Positions 32,973 to 42,356 of a DNA stretch of 64,000 nt are shown piece by piece. The stretch lies in NCBI RefSeq assembly GCF_014069875.1, contig NZ_CP059676.1:434001-498000 (forward strand), read 5' to 3'. Origin of the DNA: Flaviflexus equikiangi. GTDB taxonomy: Bacteria > Actinomycetota > Actinomycetes > Actinomycetales > Actinomycetaceae. The notes beneath the pieces are model-generated. The model was not told the origin of the DNA. It did no database searches and was given only the letters and a program-made list of their open reading frames with translations. The translations under genes were made by a program, and so were the position numbers. Numbering within the stretch: the stretch's first letter is position 1; each line of letters starts with the position of its first letter.

Positions 32973-34010
32973 ATGGGTATGGTCGAGTTCGGCATCAACA
33001 CATTCGGGGATATGACGACCGGTTCGGACGGCACACCCAAGAGTGCCGCGCAGGTAATACGTGACGTCATCGAGGAAGCCGTCCTTGCGGACTCCCTCGG
33101 CATCGATGCCATCGGGCTCGGCGAACACCACCGCGACGACTATGCGATCTCCGCGCCCGACATGATCCTCGGCGCCATCGCCTCCCGCACCGAACACATC
33201 AAGCTGGGAACGGCCGTCACCGTGCTCTCCTCCGATGACCCGCTGCGCGTCTTCGAACGCTTTGCCACGCTCGATGCGATCAGCCGGGGTCGCGCCGAAG
33301 TTGTCCTCGGGCGCGGCTCGTTCACCGAGTCCTTCCCACTGTTCGGCTACAAGCTGTCCGACTACAACGTGCTCTTCGATGAGAAGTTCGAGATCTTCAG
33401 CCAGGCATTGACAGAGAAGCCTATCCGCTGGTCGGGAACCCATCGTCTGCCGATCGAGGGTGCACTCCTCATGCCGCCGACAGAGAACGGCTTGTCGGCC
33501 TGGGTCGGTGTCGGCGGGTCCCCCGAATCCGTCATCCGCTCAGTCCAGCGCGGGATCCCGATGATGCTCGCCATTATCGGCGGAGCGCCCGGGAGGTTCC
33601 GCCCCTTCGTCGATCTCTACGAGCGGGCCCAGAAAGAGTTCGGCGTGACGAACCCGATGCCGCTCGGCATGCACTCCCCGGGGCATGTCGCAGAAACCGA
33701 CGAGCAGGCCCGCGCAGAACTATGGGAACCTTTCCGGGAGAACAGGACCAGGATCGGACGCGAGCGGGGATGGGGCGACCCCACGTATGAGGACTTCATC
33801 GACGAGATCGAACACGGTGCGCTCTTCGTCGGATCACCCGCGACTGTCGCTCAGAAAATCTACGACACGATCCGCATTCTCGACGTCGACCGCTTCGACT
33901 TCAAATATGCGAACGGTCCCATGCCGCACGAACAGCTCATGACCTCTCTCGATCTGTACGGCGGCACCGTCGTCCCGCGCGTCAAGGAGATGCTGTCACG
34001 GGCCTCCTAA
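32973..34010 (+). CDS. LLM-class (luciferase-like) flavin-dependent oxidoreductase
   Basis: This 345-residue TIM-barrel flavoprotein has the bacterial-luciferase-like pattern: DAIGLGEHHRDDYAISAPDM, IKLGTAVTVLSSDDPLRVFE and AEVVLGRGSFTESFPLFGY, with GGAPGRF in the FMN phosphate region and a C-terminal FVGSPATVAQKI. The family includes alkanal, nitrilotriacetate and F420-dependent oxidoreductases; features match the FMN group more than the F420 group. AGAAGGA supports ATG 32973 (MGMVEFG). Substrate unknown. It appears monocistronic. Confidence 0.88.
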   Translation: MGMVEFGINTFGDMTTGSDGTPKSAAQVIRDVIEEAVLADSLGIDAIGLGEHHRDDYAISAPDMILGAIASRTEHIKLGTAVTVLSSDDPLRVFERFATLDAISRGRAEVVLGRGSFTESFPLFGYKLSDYNVLFDEKFEIFSQALTEKPIRWSGTHRLPIEGALLMPPTENGLSAWVGVGGSPESVIRSVQRGIPMMLAIIGGAPGRFRPFVDLYERAQKEFGVTNPMPLGMHSPGHVAETDEQARAELWEPFRENRTRIGRERGWGDPTYEDFIDEIEHGALFVGSPATVAQKIYDTIRILDVDRFDFKYANGPMPHEQLMTSLDLYGGTVVPRVKEMLSRAS

Positions 34011-34032
34011 CCTCCTTCTCATCTGACTCTCA

Positions 34033-34059
34033 GACTGCGCCGCTAGTATCGACGCAGTC
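34033..34059 (+). promoter_or_regulatory. Inverted repeat around the -10 box of the PepSY lipoprotein gene
   Basis: GACTGCG (34033-34039) and CGCAGTC (34053-34059) bracket TAGTAT (34044-34049), a -10 hexamer about 39 bases before the start. A repressor bound there would block the promoter. The regulator is not known. Confidence 0.45.
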
Positions 34060-34087
34060 ATGGACATCCCGACGGAGGAAAACACAC

Positions 34088-34687
34088 ATGCGGACAACAA
34101 CGATTGGCCTAGCGGCCGCCCTGGCCCTGACCCTTACGGCATGCTCCGACACGAGCGACGATGCCGACCTGCCTCAGGAGACCACCGTTCCAGCGGAGTC
34201 TGACGAACCCACATCGGAAGCCCCCGAGACTGACGCTGGCGCGTCACCCGACCGTTCGATCGACATTCGCGGCCACGAGTTCGCGGTGACCCTCGAGGAG
34301 GCTCTCGAGAAGAGCCGCGCCGAGACCGGCGAAGGAATCATCCACTCGGTCGGCATGGATTGGTGGCTGGACGGAACGGCGGGTGCGTGGGTGTGGGAAG
34401 TGGATACCATCGCGAACGGTGAGGAGTGGGAGCTCGACATCGATGCCACGTCCGGCGAGATTCGCCAAACCGAACGCTCCGCGACCGATGATGAGGAGAA
34501 GGCACTCGATTTCGAGGCGATCATCGACTACGAGGTTGCCATGGCGAGTGCGCAGGCGAGCGGACGAGTGACCGGATGGGACCTCGAATGGGATGACGGT
34601 CGTATGGTCTACTCCATCGAGTTCGAGGACGACATCGACGTCACGGTCGACGCCACGACTGGCGATGTGATCGAGGTCGATGAGTGA
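34088..34687 (+). CDS. PepSY-domain lipoprotein
   Basis: This 199-residue secreted lipoprotein has a signal sequence with lipobox LTAC (C19), an acidic low-complexity linker (about 20-55) and two PepSY-like repeats (about 60-125 and 140-199), each ending in a D(A)T(S/T)G(E/D) turn (DIDATSGEIRQTE and VDATTGDVIEVDE). PepSY domains are thought to inhibit or chaperone extracellular peptidases. GGAGGAAAA precedes ATG 34088. The stop overlaps the following acetyltransferase start (TGATG). The dyad around its -10 box suggests regulation. Confidence 0.85.
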   Translation: MRTTTIGLAAALALTLTACSDTSDDADLPQETTVPAESDEPTSEAPETDAGASPDRSIDIRGHEFAVTLEEALEKSRAETGEGIIHSVGMDWWLDGTAGAWVWEVDTIANGEEWELDIDATSGEIRQTERSATDDEEKALDFEAIIDYEVAMASAQASGRVTGWDLEWDDGRMVYSIEFEDDIDVTVDATTGDVIEVDE

Positions 34688-34962
34688 TGGAGATCAGGAG
34701 ACACCCGGACCGCTACGAGCTTGAGGTCGACGGAGACGTGATCGGTCACCTCGAGATCGTCATCGACGGCTCCACCCTGACGGCGACGAGCACCGTTGTC
34801 GATCCTGCCCATGGCGGGCAGGGATACGCGGGGATGTTGGTGAAGAGAATGCTGGACGATGCTCGGGAAGAGGGCCTGTCCGTCATCCCAGCCTGCTCGT
34901 ACGTGGCCGCCTATATCGCTAAGCACGAGGAATACTCGGACCTGCTCGCGTCCTCGGACTAG
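34687..34962 (+). CDS. Small YidJ/NATD1-like N-acetyltransferase
   Basis: This 91-residue mini-GNAT is of the type found as human NATD1 and bacterial YjdJ-like proteins: GQGYAGMLVKRMLDDAREEG supplies the acetyl-CoA loop and IPACSYVAAYIAKHEEY the second conserved block. It consists only of the core fold. ATG 34687 shares a base with the lipoprotein stop (TGATG), so it is cotranslated with a secreted protein, although the GNAT itself would be cytoplasmic. Substrate unknown. Confidence 0.83.
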   Translation: MEIRRHPDRYELEVDGDVIGHLEIVIDGSTLTATSTVVDPAHGGQGYAGMLVKRMLDDAREEGLSVIPACSYVAAYIAKHEEYSDLLASSD

Positions 34963-34966
34963 CGTC

Positions 34967-35584
34967 TCACGTGGCGGCGCGGACAACATCCGCGACAGCG
35001 AGTGCCACCGGTTCGCGCCGCCACGAACCGGCCGGATGATCGTTGACGATGCCGATCGCCTGCATCATCGCATAGACGGTGACCGGCCCGAGGTGGCGGA
35101 AGCCTCTCGACTTGAGCTCCCGTGCGAGCGCCTGCGACTGTGGTGACTCGGCAGGCATGTCACGCTCCTCGTACAGCGGATGCTCTGCGGGGCGATACGA
35201 CCAGACGAGAGCGGGAAGGCCCGACTCGATCGGTCCCCGCCCCCGGAGCTCGGGATCGCGGCGTAATTCCCGCACGGCTCGAGCATTCTCAATCGTCGCG
35301 ACGATCTTTCGACGATTGCGGATGATCGTCTCATCTGCCACGAGCCCCGCCTCGTCATCCTCGGTGAACTCGCTGACCGCATCGGGATCGAAGCCGGCAA
35401 AGGCCACGCGGAAGGCCTCCCGGCGTGCAAGGATCGTCGTCCATGACAGCCCCGACTGAAACACCTCGAGGGACAGACGCTCGAAGACGCCCCGCTCCGA
35501 CGTGACCGGCATGCCCCACTCGGTGTCGTAGTAGTCACGTTCGAGATCGCTTCGTTCCGCCCAAGCCGGCCGTTGATGTGTCAT
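34967..35584 (-). CDS. tag: DNA-3-methyladenine glycosylase I
   Basis: This 205-residue base-excision enzyme has the Tag pattern: YYDTEWGMPV, ERLSLEVFQSGLSWTTIL, the segment RNRRKIVATIENARAV and VYAMMQAIGIVNDH. Two zinc ligands of E. coli Tag (an early Cys and the His before the D-x-EWG motif) are not conserved here, as in other Actinobacteria members, so the fold may be held without zinc. It removes 3-methyladenine from alkylated DNA. ATG 35584 follows TAGGCT (35591-35596) by six bases without a Shine-Dalgarno, suggesting a leaderless message. Confidence 0.92.
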   Translation of the reverse strand: MTHQRPAWAERSDLERDYYDTEWGMPVTSERGVFERLSLEVFQSGLSWTTILARREAFRVAFAGFDPDAVSEFTEDDEAGLVADETIIRNRRKIVATIENARAVRELRRDPELRGRGPIESGLPALVWSYRPAEHPLYEERDMPAESPQSQALARELKSRGFRHLGPVTVYAMMQAIGIVNDHPAGSWRREPVALAVADVVRAAT

Positions 35585-35611
35585 GGCTCAAGCCTAGGGC
35601 CCCCGAAAGAG

Positions 35612-35648
35612 CGCACGCCCGCTATCCACCTGTGGACGCGGGCGTGCG
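35612..35648 (-). terminator. Strong hairpin after gnd
   Basis: CGCACGCCCGC (35612-35622) pairs with GCGGGCGTGCG (35638-35648), and the loop contains a further TCCAC/GTGGA stem. It lies 12 bases past the gnd stop in the minus direction and is followed by CTCTTTC, so it likely ends the gnd transcript. Confidence 0.65.
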
Positions 35649-35660
35649 GATGGTTGCTGT

Positions 35661-37109
35661 CTAGCTCCAGCGGGACTCGCTGCGATCTGCCGACCATTCG
35701 GTGTGGTAGACGCCCTCACGGTCAACGCGCAGGTAGGTGTGGGCTCCGAAGAAGTCGCGCTGCCCCTGGATCAGGGCCGCGGGAAGACGATCAGCGCGAA
35801 CACCGTCGAAGTAGGACAGGGACGAGGAGAAGGCCGGGAGGGGGATGCCGGCCAGGGCGCCCTGCGCCACGATCTGGCGAAGGGCAGGGATGCACTCGTT
35901 GATCTTGGGGGCGAACTTCTCGTCAGCCATGAGGAGCGGAAGATCGGGATTATCTGCGTACGCCTCGGTGATATCGCCGAGGAAGACAGCGCGGATAATG
36001 CAGCCAGCCCGCCAGATCTTCGCGAGATCGCCCTTGTTGATCTCCCAGCCGTACTCATCGGCACCGGCTTGGATGAGGTCAAAGCCCTGTGAATAGGCAA
36101 CGATCTTCGACGCATACAGTGCTTGACGCACCTGTTCGATGAAAACCTCACGGTCAGCGACAGCGATCGGCGTGGCATGGCCTTCGAGCGGGCCGGAGGC
36201 CGAGCGCTGGGTCGGAGAGGAGGATAGTCCGCGGGCGAAGGTGGCCTCCCCGATTCCCGTCACCGGAACGCCGAGTTCGAGAGCGGTCTGGACCGTCCAC
36301 GCTCCCGTGCCCTTCTGGCTCGCAGCGTCGACGATGACATCGACGAGAGCCTTGCCCGTCTCTGCATCATTCTGGCGCAGCACCTCGGACGTGATCTCGA
36401 TGAGATAAGAGTTGAGCTCCGTACCCATCCAGCTCTCGAAGATATCCGCGATCTGAGCGGGCGAGTCACCCAACCCCTGCCTCAGCAGGTCATAGGCTTC
36501 TGCGATCAGCTGCATGTCAGCATATTCGATGCCGTTGTGCACCATTTTGACGAAGTGCCCGGCACCGTCGGTCGAAATATAGGCGCAGCACGGCTCCCCA
36601 TCAACGTGGGCGGAGATCTGCTCGAGCATCGGGCCCAGACGAGCATAGGATTCGGCGGTGCCACCCGGCATGATCGACGGACCCTCAAGAGCGCCCTCTT
36701 CGCCGCCGGAAATACCGGCCCCGACGAAGTGCAGCCCGCGCGCCTGGCAGGCCTGCTCGCGGCGGATCGTGTCCTTGAAGTAGGCATTGCCGCAGTCGAC
36801 GATGATGTCGCCCTCGTCCATGTGCTCCGCGAGCTGGTCGATGATGGCGTCGGTCGCTGAACCCGCCTGGACGAGGATGATGGCCACGCGAGGGCGGGAA
36901 AGCGAGGCGACGAAGTCGGCGATATCGGCGGACGGAACGAAGGTCCCCTCGTGGCCGTGCTCAGCGATCAGAGTCTCGGTACGACCGTAGCTTCGGTTGT
37001 AGACCGCCACCGAATACTTGTTGCGTGCCAGGTTGCGGGCAAGGTTTGCGCCCATGACCGCGAGCCCGACAACACCAATGTCGGCAGTTCCAGCGCGATT
37101 CTCGCTCAT
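35661..37109 (-). CDS. gnd: 6-Phosphogluconate dehydrogenase, decarboxylating
   Basis: This 482-residue NADP-dependent enzyme of the oxidative pentose phosphate pathway has the Rossmann motif GVVGLAVMGANLARNLA, substrate segments GGEEGALEGPSIMPGG (containing the SGGE signature), HFVKMVHNGIEYADMQLI with the catalytic Lys, and the C-terminal ALIQGQRDFFGAHTY. Length matches the long homodimeric class. Two ATGs (37115 and 37109) are possible; AAGGAG six bases before 37109 favours MSENRAG as the start. It produces ribulose-5-phosphate and NADPH. Confidence 0.96.
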   Translation of the reverse strand: MSENRAGTADIGVVGLAVMGANLARNLARNKYSVAVYNRSYGRTETLIAEHGHEGTFVPSADIADFVASLSRPRVAIILVQAGSATDAIIDQLAEHMDEGDIIVDCGNAYFKDTIRREQACQARGLHFVGAGISGGEEGALEGPSIMPGGTAESYARLGPMLEQISAHVDGEPCCAYISTDGAGHFVKMVHNGIEYADMQLIAEAYDLLRQGLGDSPAQIADIFESWMGTELNSYLIEITSEVLRQNDAETGKALVDVIVDAASQKGTGAWTVQTALELGVPVTGIGEATFARGLSSSPTQRSASGPLEGHATPIAVADREVFIEQVRQALYASKIVAYSQGFDLIQAGADEYGWEINKGDLAKIWRAGCIIRAVFLGDITEAYADNPDLPLLMADEKFAPKINECIPALRQIVAQGALAGIPLPAFSSSLSYFDGVRADRLPAALIQGQRDFFGAHTYLRVDREGVYHTEWSADRSESRWS

Positions 37110-37257
37110 ATCCATCTCCTTCTCCCCGCGGGGTGTCAGGTTCGATCTTCCCACTTCTGGGAGCGACCGTGAAATAGGGTCCCGTTCTGTTCACCATCCG
37201 AAAAACGGTGAGGCGGATAGAAATCACCAACACCGCGCGGCGGGGAGCAAGCCAGCC

Positions 37258-37263
37258 TAGGAT
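37258..37263 (+). promoter_or_regulatory. Leaderless-type -10 box TAGGAT
   Basis: TAGGAT ends 8 positions before GTG 37271, with no Shine-Dalgarno between. It sets the likely start of the unknown gene that follows. Confidence 0.45.
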
Positions 37264-37270
37264 GATGGGT

Positions 37271-37942
37271 GTGGAAGTCATCTGCGTACGAACACCGGGC
37301 TCCGTGCTGGCCGCACTGGAGATCAGGGAAGACTTCTCGATGATCGAACGGCGCGCCCAATCTCCGGGGCGCGGGCTCAGTCTCGCCGTCGCGTCAGCAG
37401 GATCCGACGTGCTTCTGTCCAACCGGATATCCGACGAAGCCGAAGCCACGATCCTCCTCGACGATGACTCGCGGATCCTCCACCTCGTCGGTGTGCCCTT
37501 CGCGGTAGGAACAGCCAGACTCACCGGATTGGAGATCGACGAGTTCGGACTCTGGGCCCGCCCCATCCAGCACGGCATCATCCAAACAGGAGATGTCGTC
37601 CGTGCAATCCCCCACGAGGCAGGAAACAAGAAGGGTCCCTTCCCTCGCATGCCAGACGGACTGCCCGATGCTCCCCACAACGGGGAAGAACGATTCAGCG
37701 CCCCCTACGAGAAGCGTGCCGAGCACCTCTGGGAGGCGATGATCGCCGCCGGCTGTCAGCCCTCGTTCGAATGGGCGGGGACTGAAGACGGCGAAGCCCT
37801 CGTCGGTCGTGACGGCAGCGACAGTGTTCTCCTCGTCATCGACCTCGAGGACCCGACACAGCAGAATGCCATCGACACTCTCATCGCCACGGGAGACCTC
37901 GCGTCGTGGATCACGGAAGAACTCCAAGGCAGAACGCACTAG
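37271..37942 (+). CDS. Hypothetical protein, unknown family
   Basis: I do not recognise this 223-residue protein. It begins VEVICVRTPGSVLAALEIRE, has no signal or membrane segment, and is acidic with mixed alpha/beta character. The final third (EHLWEAMIAAGCQPSFEWAG, then VLLVIDLEDPTQQNAIDTLI) is the most structured-looking part. GTG 37271 is chosen from the leaderless -10 box; in-frame ATGs lie at 37262 and 37265. It is divergent from gnd (162 bases apart) and converges with icd across a 14-bp perfect terminator stem. Codon use is like that of neighbours, so it is probably a real gene. Confidence 0.65.
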   Translation: MEVICVRTPGSVLAALEIREDFSMIERRAQSPGRGLSLAVASAGSDVLLSNRISDEAEATILLDDDSRILHLVGVPFAVGTARLTGLEIDEFGLWARPIQHGIIQTGDVVRAIPHEAGNKKGPFPRMPDGLPDAPHNGEERFSAPYEKRAEHLWEAMIAAGCQPSFEWAGTEDGEALVGRDGSDSVLLVIDLEDPTQQNAIDTLIATGDLASWITEELQGRTH

Positions 37943-37974
37943 GCGCCCACCAATCCTGGCGGGCGCCTAGTGCG
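37935..37974. terminator. Bidirectional terminator between the unknown gene and icd
   Basis: A perfect 14-bp stem (37935-37948 with 37961-37974) with a 12-base loop spans the stop codon of the unknown gene and sits 16 bases from the icd stop. There is no long T tract, but stem strength suggests it serves both converging genes. Confidence 0.7.
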
Positions 37975-37989
37975 TGCTCAGCGACGGAG

Positions 37990-40206
37990 CTACCCGCGCA
38001 GCGGGTCGATGATCGCGTTGAACGTGGCTGACGGTCGCATGACAGCCGCCGCCTTCGCGGGGTCGGGACGGTAGTAGCCGCCGAGATCCGCGGGGCTTCC
38101 CTGAATGCTTACCAGCTCTTCCGCAATAGCATCCGCATTCGCCTCAAGCGCCTCAGCCACCGGCGCGAACACGGCGGCCAGCGCCTCGTCCTCCGTCTGG
38201 TCGGCCAACGCCCGAGCCCAGTAGACAGCAAGGTAGAAGTGGCTGCCGCGATTGTCGATCTCACCGGTGCGGCGAGACGGAGACCGTCCCTCGTTGAGAA
38301 GCTTCTCCGTCGCCTCATCGAGGCCGTCGGCGAGAATCCGGGGGCGGTCAGAGCCGTCAACCCGGGCCTGATGCCGGAGCGATTCGGCCAGCGCGAGGAA
38401 CTCGCCGAGAGAATCCCACCGAAGATGGTTCTCATCCGTCAGCTGCTGCACGTGCTTCGGTGCGGAGCCTCCCGCGCCGGTCTCGAACAGTCCGCCCCCG
38501 TTCATCAGCGGCACGACCGACAGCATCTTCGCCGACGTGCCGAGCTCGAGAATCGGGAAGAGATCCGTGAGATAGTCGCGAAGCACGTTGCCGGTGACAG
38601 AGATCGTGTCCTCCCCGCGGCGCAGCCGGTCAACGCTGAACCGGGTCGCCTCCACGGGGGAGAGGATCCTCAGGTCCAGACCATCCGTATCCTCGTCCTG
38701 AAGGTACGTGCGGACCTTCTCGATGAGGGCACGATCGTGCGAACGCTCCGGATCGAGCCAGAAGACCGCTGGCATGCCAGACAGGCGGGCGCGCCGAACA
38801 GCAAGAGACACCCAGTCCCTGATCGGAGCATCCTTCGCCTGGCAGGCGCGCACAATGTCGCCGGCCGCCACCGTGTGGCTCATCAGCACAGCCCCGTCCG
38901 CGCTTCGCACCTCGACGGTGCCGGCGGACGCGACCTCGAACGTCTTATCGTGCGACCCGTACTCTTCTGCCTTCTGCGCCATGAGGCCGACGTTCGGGAC
39001 GGTACCCATCGTCGTCGGATCGAAAGCGCCGTTCTTCTTGCAATCCTCGATGACGGCGGCGTAAACCCCGGCATATGACGAGTCGGGGATAACGGCGAGA
39101 GTGTCGGCTTCGGCGCCGTCAGGGCCCCACATGTGACCGGAGGAGCGGATCATGGCCGGCATGGAGGCATCGACGATGACATCGGAAGGCACGTGAAGGT
39201 TCGTGATCCCGCGATCGGAGTTCACCATGGCAAGGGCAGGGCCCTCCGCCATCTCCTTCTCGAAGGAAGCCGCAATCGCTTCCCCGTTCTCAACCCGTGA
39301 TAGTCCGTCGAGGATGCCGCCGAGGCCGTTCTCGGCCGTCAGGCCAGCCGCCTTCAGCTCTGCCCCGTAATCGGCAAAGGTGCGGGGGAAGAATGCTCGA
39401 ACAACATGACCGAAGATGATCGGGTCAGAGACCTTCATCATCGTGGCCTTGAGGTGGACAGAGAACAGCACCCCCGCATGTTTCGCCGCATTGATCTGCT
39501 CGACGAGGAAACGATCGAGTGCGGCAGCAGACATGACCGTCGAATCGACGACCTCGCCCTCAAGAACCGGGATCGATTCGCGAAGAACAGTCTCAGTCCC
39601 ATTGTCATCCACGTGGACGATAGAGAGGGTATCCGCCGCCGGCATGACAACCGTCTGCTCGTTCGCACGGAAATCATCACCTGACATCGTTGCGACGCGA
39701 GTCTTCGAGTCGGGCGACCAGGCGCCCATCGAATGAGGATGTCGGCGGGTGTAGTTCTTGATGACCTGGGGTGCCCTCCGATCGGAGTTGCCCTCACGCA
39801 GGACAGGGTTCACGGCCGAGCCCTTCACTCCGTCATAGCGGGACTTGATGTCCCTCTCCGTGTCATCAGCAGGCTGATCCGGATAGTCCGGTACAGGGAT
39901 CCCCTGGGACTGGAGTTCGGCGATCGCGGCCTTCAGCTGAGGCATCGAGGCGGAGATGTTCGGGAGCTTGATGATATTCGCGTCCGGCGTCTTTGCCAGA
40001 TCCCCCAGCTCAGACAGCGCATCCGGTTGGCGCTGATCCTCCGGGAGATAGTCGGATAGTGCGGCGATGATGCGGCCGGCCAGAGAGATATCCCTGGTCT
40101 CGACGTCGACATCCGCCTGTGAAGCGAACGCTTGGAGCACGGGCAGGAAAGACTCCGTGGCCAGCATCGGTGCTTCGTCGGTGTGCGTATATATAATGGG
40201 CGACAT
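37990..40206 (-). CDS. icd: Monomeric NADP-dependent isocitrate dehydrogenase
   Basis: This 738-residue enzyme converts isocitrate to 2-oxoglutarate in the TCA cycle. The large, monomeric class is distinct from homodimeric IDHs and is common in Actinobacteria and some Gammaproteobacteria. Collinear landmarks include [60 protein letters not shown] and [23 protein letters not shown] nine bases before ATG 40206 supports the start. A 22-bp dyad lies just upstream. It is probably a single-gene transcript. Confidence 0.97.
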   Translation of the reverse strand: MSPIIYTHTDEAPMLATESFLPVLQAFASQADVDVETRDISLAGRIIAALSDYLPEDQRQPDALSELGDLAKTPDANIIKLPNISASMPQLKAAIAELQSQGIPVPDYPDQPADDTERDIKSRYDGVKGSAVNPVLREGNSDRRAPQVIKNYTRRHPHSMGAWSPDSKTRVATMSGDDFRANEQTVVMPAADTLSIVHVDDNGTETVLRESIPVLEGEVVDSTVMSAAALDRFLVEQINAAKHAGVLFSVHLKATMMKVSDPIIFGHVVRAFFPRTFADYGAELKAAGLTAENGLGGILDGLSRVENGEAIAASFEKEMAEGPALAMVNSDRGITNLHVPSDVIVDASMPAMIRSSGHMWGPDGAEADTLAVIPDSSYAGVYAAVIEDCKKNGAFDPTTMGTVPNVGLMAQKAEEYGSHDKTFEVASAGTVEVRSADGAVLMSHTVAAGDIVRACQAKDAPIRDWVSLAVRRARLSGMPAVFWLDPERSHDRALIEKVRTYLQDEDTDGLDLRILSPVEATRFSVDRLRRGEDTISVTGNVLRDYLTDLFPILELGTSAKMLSVVPLMNGGGLFETGAGGSAPKHVQQLTDENHLRWDSLGEFLALAESLRHQARVDGSDRPRILADGLDEATEKLLNEGRSPSRRTGEIDNRGSHFYLAVYWARALADQTEDEALAAVFAPVAEALEANADAIAEELVSIQGSPADLGGYYRPDPAKAAAVMRPSATFNAIIDPLRG

Positions 40207-40221
40207 GCGCAGGCCCTCCTC

Positions 40222-40243
40222 GTTGAGAATGGTTCATCTCAAC
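40222..40243. promoter_or_regulatory. 7-8-7 inverted repeat upstream of icd
   Basis: GTTGAGA (40222-40228) and TCTCAAC (40237-40243) are perfect inverted arms eight bases apart, lying immediately upstream of the icd ribosome-binding site. It could be an operator or a leader hairpin. Confidence 0.45.
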
Positions 40244-40301
40244 AATATCCAAGTCCGCGCCAATACTCGTAACCTGCACCACAGGGCGTGGGCTTGCAGC
40301 G

Positions 40302-41321
40302 CTACAGCCCTGTCGCGTTATCGTCCTTTGTCGTCGCAGTCGAACCCGGAGCGTCGGACGTGTTCTGCTTCGCTGTCTCCGTCTTCCCGTGGTGTCCGCG
40401 CTTGGCGAGGATCGGGTGGACGACGGCGAGGACGAGGAGGCCCCACGCGAGACCGATCACGAGAGAGATCGTCGTATCCACCAGCCAGGCGAGAAGGCCG
40501 CCGATAACGGCGACGTTCTCAACCGCCCCGGCGAGGGAGTGGATCAGGTCATGGATGGGGTCGAAGCCGAGTTCGTGAATGCCGTTGAGAATAATGTGCC
40601 CACCGACCCACAGCATCGCGAAGGTTCCGATGATCGTGATCGCATTCATGACCTTCGGCATCGCGCTGACGAGCCCAAGGCCAATCCTCTTCGAGGTCGG
40701 TGAAGGACGCTGCGCGAGACGAAGCCCCACGTCGTCCATCTTCACCAGCAGCGCGACCGCCCCGTACACGACGCCCGTGATCACCACGGCAACGACGACA
40801 AGGATCGCAGCGCGCACCCAGAACGTTTCATCGATGACCTGATCGAGTGAGATGACCATGATCTCGGCAGACAGCACGAAGTCGGTCGTGATCGCACTGC
40901 GGACGACCTTGTCCTCCGCCTCCGCGCCCTGCTGCACGGCAGGGACGGCCCTCTCGGCGTGCTTCCCGCGAAGCTTCTCATACACCTTCTCCGCGCCCTC
41001 GTAGCAGAGATAGGTGCCGCCGATCATGAGGATCGGCGTGAGCAGGCCCGGCAGGAACTCCGATAGGAGCAGCACCACCGGCAAGATGAAGAGCAGCTTG
41101 TTCCGTATCGAACCGATCGCGATCTTCTTAATGATCGGCAGCTCTCGATTCGGGTGTGCGCCATCGACATACTGGGGGGTGACCGCAGCATCGTCAATGA
41201 CGACGCCGGCCGCCTTCGCACTCGCTTTCATGGCACCCGCAGCGACATCGTCGACAGACGCTGCTGCCATGCGAGCAAGGGCCGCTACATCGTCAAACAG
41301 GGCAACCAGTCCACCGGCCAT
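40302..41321 (-). CDS. DUF808 (YedI-like) membrane protein
   Basis: This 339-residue membrane protein matches DUF808: GLVALFDDVAALARMAAASV at the start, then DAAVTPQYV, NRELPIIKKIAIGSIRNKLL, and SAEIMVISLDQV, with about five hydrophobic helices. The N-terminal amphipathic region and DD pairs are typical. No function is established for the family. GGAGGAGG precedes ATG 41321. The C-terminal 30 residues are hydrophilic and Thr/Lys-rich. It lies between icd and a patatin gene on the same strand. Confidence 0.88.
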   Translation of the reverse strand: MAGGLVALFDDVAALARMAAASVDDVAAGAMKASAKAAGVVIDDAAVTPQYVDGAHPNRELPIIKKIAIGSIRNKLLFILPVVLLLSEFLPGLLTPILMIGGTYLCYEGAEKVYEKLRGKHAERAVPAVQQGAEAEDKVVRSAITTDFVLSAEIMVISLDQVIDETFWVRAAILVVVAVVITGVVYGAVALLVKMDDVGLRLAQRPSPTSKRIGLGLVSAMPKVMNAITIIGTFAMLWVGGHIILNGIHELGFDPIHDLIHSLAGAVENVAVIGGLLAWLVDTTISLVIGLAWGLLVLAVVHPILAKRGHHGKTETAKQNTSDAPGSTATTKDDNATGL

Positions 41322-41420
41322 CGAAAACCTCCTCCAGTCTCCCGGCAGTATTCCGGCAGATAGGGGATACTATCTCACGGCCACCGGTCCGACGCAGTGC
41401 CGACAACCTGTGTCGTGATG

Positions 41421-42305
41421 TCAGAGCCCGACGAATTCGCGCCAGTGCGGAAGCTCGCGCTGCGCCTGCTCGAGACCGGCAATGTACGAGGCCCTCAGTT
41501 TGGATATGTTCCGCTCCGTCGAGGAGACAGTCATATTCTCGGGAAAGAAGAGAACGGCTCGACCTTCCTCCTCCAACGCCAAGAGCCGCTCCTTCGTCTC
41601 GTTGTAGCGCTCCGCCCGCGTCAGGAGAGCCTCCGCAACCGCCGGATACTTCCGGAACGCGCGGTCGATGAAACGGGGGTTCCGCGGCGGCAGCTTCCAA
41701 TAGTCGCGAGGGCGCGTGAGGATGACGAGGAAACGAGAATAGCCGTCGGCCTCGGCGGCCTCAAGAGCAACGCCTCCGGAGGAGCCGACCGCTCCATCCA
41801 CCCACTGCTCACCGTCGATCGTGACGATCGGCATGAGGCCGGGCATCGTCGATGATGCCTGGACGCGGATCGTGATCTCGGGAGTCGTCCCCAGGTCGTC
41901 TCGACCCCAGTAAACAGTCTCTCCTGTCACGGCATTGAAACCGCCGATGCGGACCTGGGCAGGATTCGCGAGAAAGGTCTCCATGTCGAACGGCAGGGCC
42001 TGACCTGGTCCAGCCGTCTGCTGGTAGATGTACTCGGCGTTGAACAGTCCCTTGCCACGAATGAAGGTCCGCATACTGCCGAAATTCGGGTCAGCCGCGA
42101 AGTCCGTAAAGGACAGACGAGAGCGCCGCACATCGCGCGACACATAGTTCAGGGTGTTCGATGAGCCGGCAGAAATCCCGCCAACCCAATCCAGGTATAT
42201 GTCATTGCGCAGGAGCGTGCTGACAACCGCTGACGTGTAGGACGCTCTCATTCCACCCCCTTCGAAGATCAGGGCGGTGTCGGTGACATTGTTGTGCAGG
42301 GTCAT
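41421..42305 (-). CDS. Patatin-like phospholipase
   Basis: This 294-residue acyl hydrolase has a Ser-Asp dyad: the oxyanion segment EGGGMRASYT, nucleophile S45 in GGISAGSSN (G-x-S-x-G) and the aspartate in VDGAVGSSGG (DGA/G). It resembles the YjjU group, predicted to hydrolyse membrane lipids in the cytoplasm. AAGGAGAG precedes ATG 42305. It is not closely related to the second patatin at 46995, which has the RssA layout. Confidence 0.9.
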   Translation of the reverse strand: MTLHNNVTDTALIFEGGGMRASYTSAVVSTLLRNDIYLDWVGGISAGSSNTLNYVSRDVRRSRLSFTDFAADPNFGSMRTFIRGKGLFNAEYIYQQTAGPGQALPFDMETFLANPAQVRIGGFNAVTGETVYWGRDDLGTTPEITIRVQASSTMPGLMPIVTIDGEQWVDGAVGSSGGVALEAAEADGYSRFLVILTRPRDYWKLPPRNPRFIDRAFRKYPAVAEALLTRAERYNETKERLLALEEEGRAVLFFPENMTVSSTERNISKLRASYIAGLEQAQRELPHWREFVGL

Positions 42306-42356
42306 ATCTCTCCTTCGGTCCTCAGCGTACTCGCCGACGTCAACGCTCGAGCTGTG

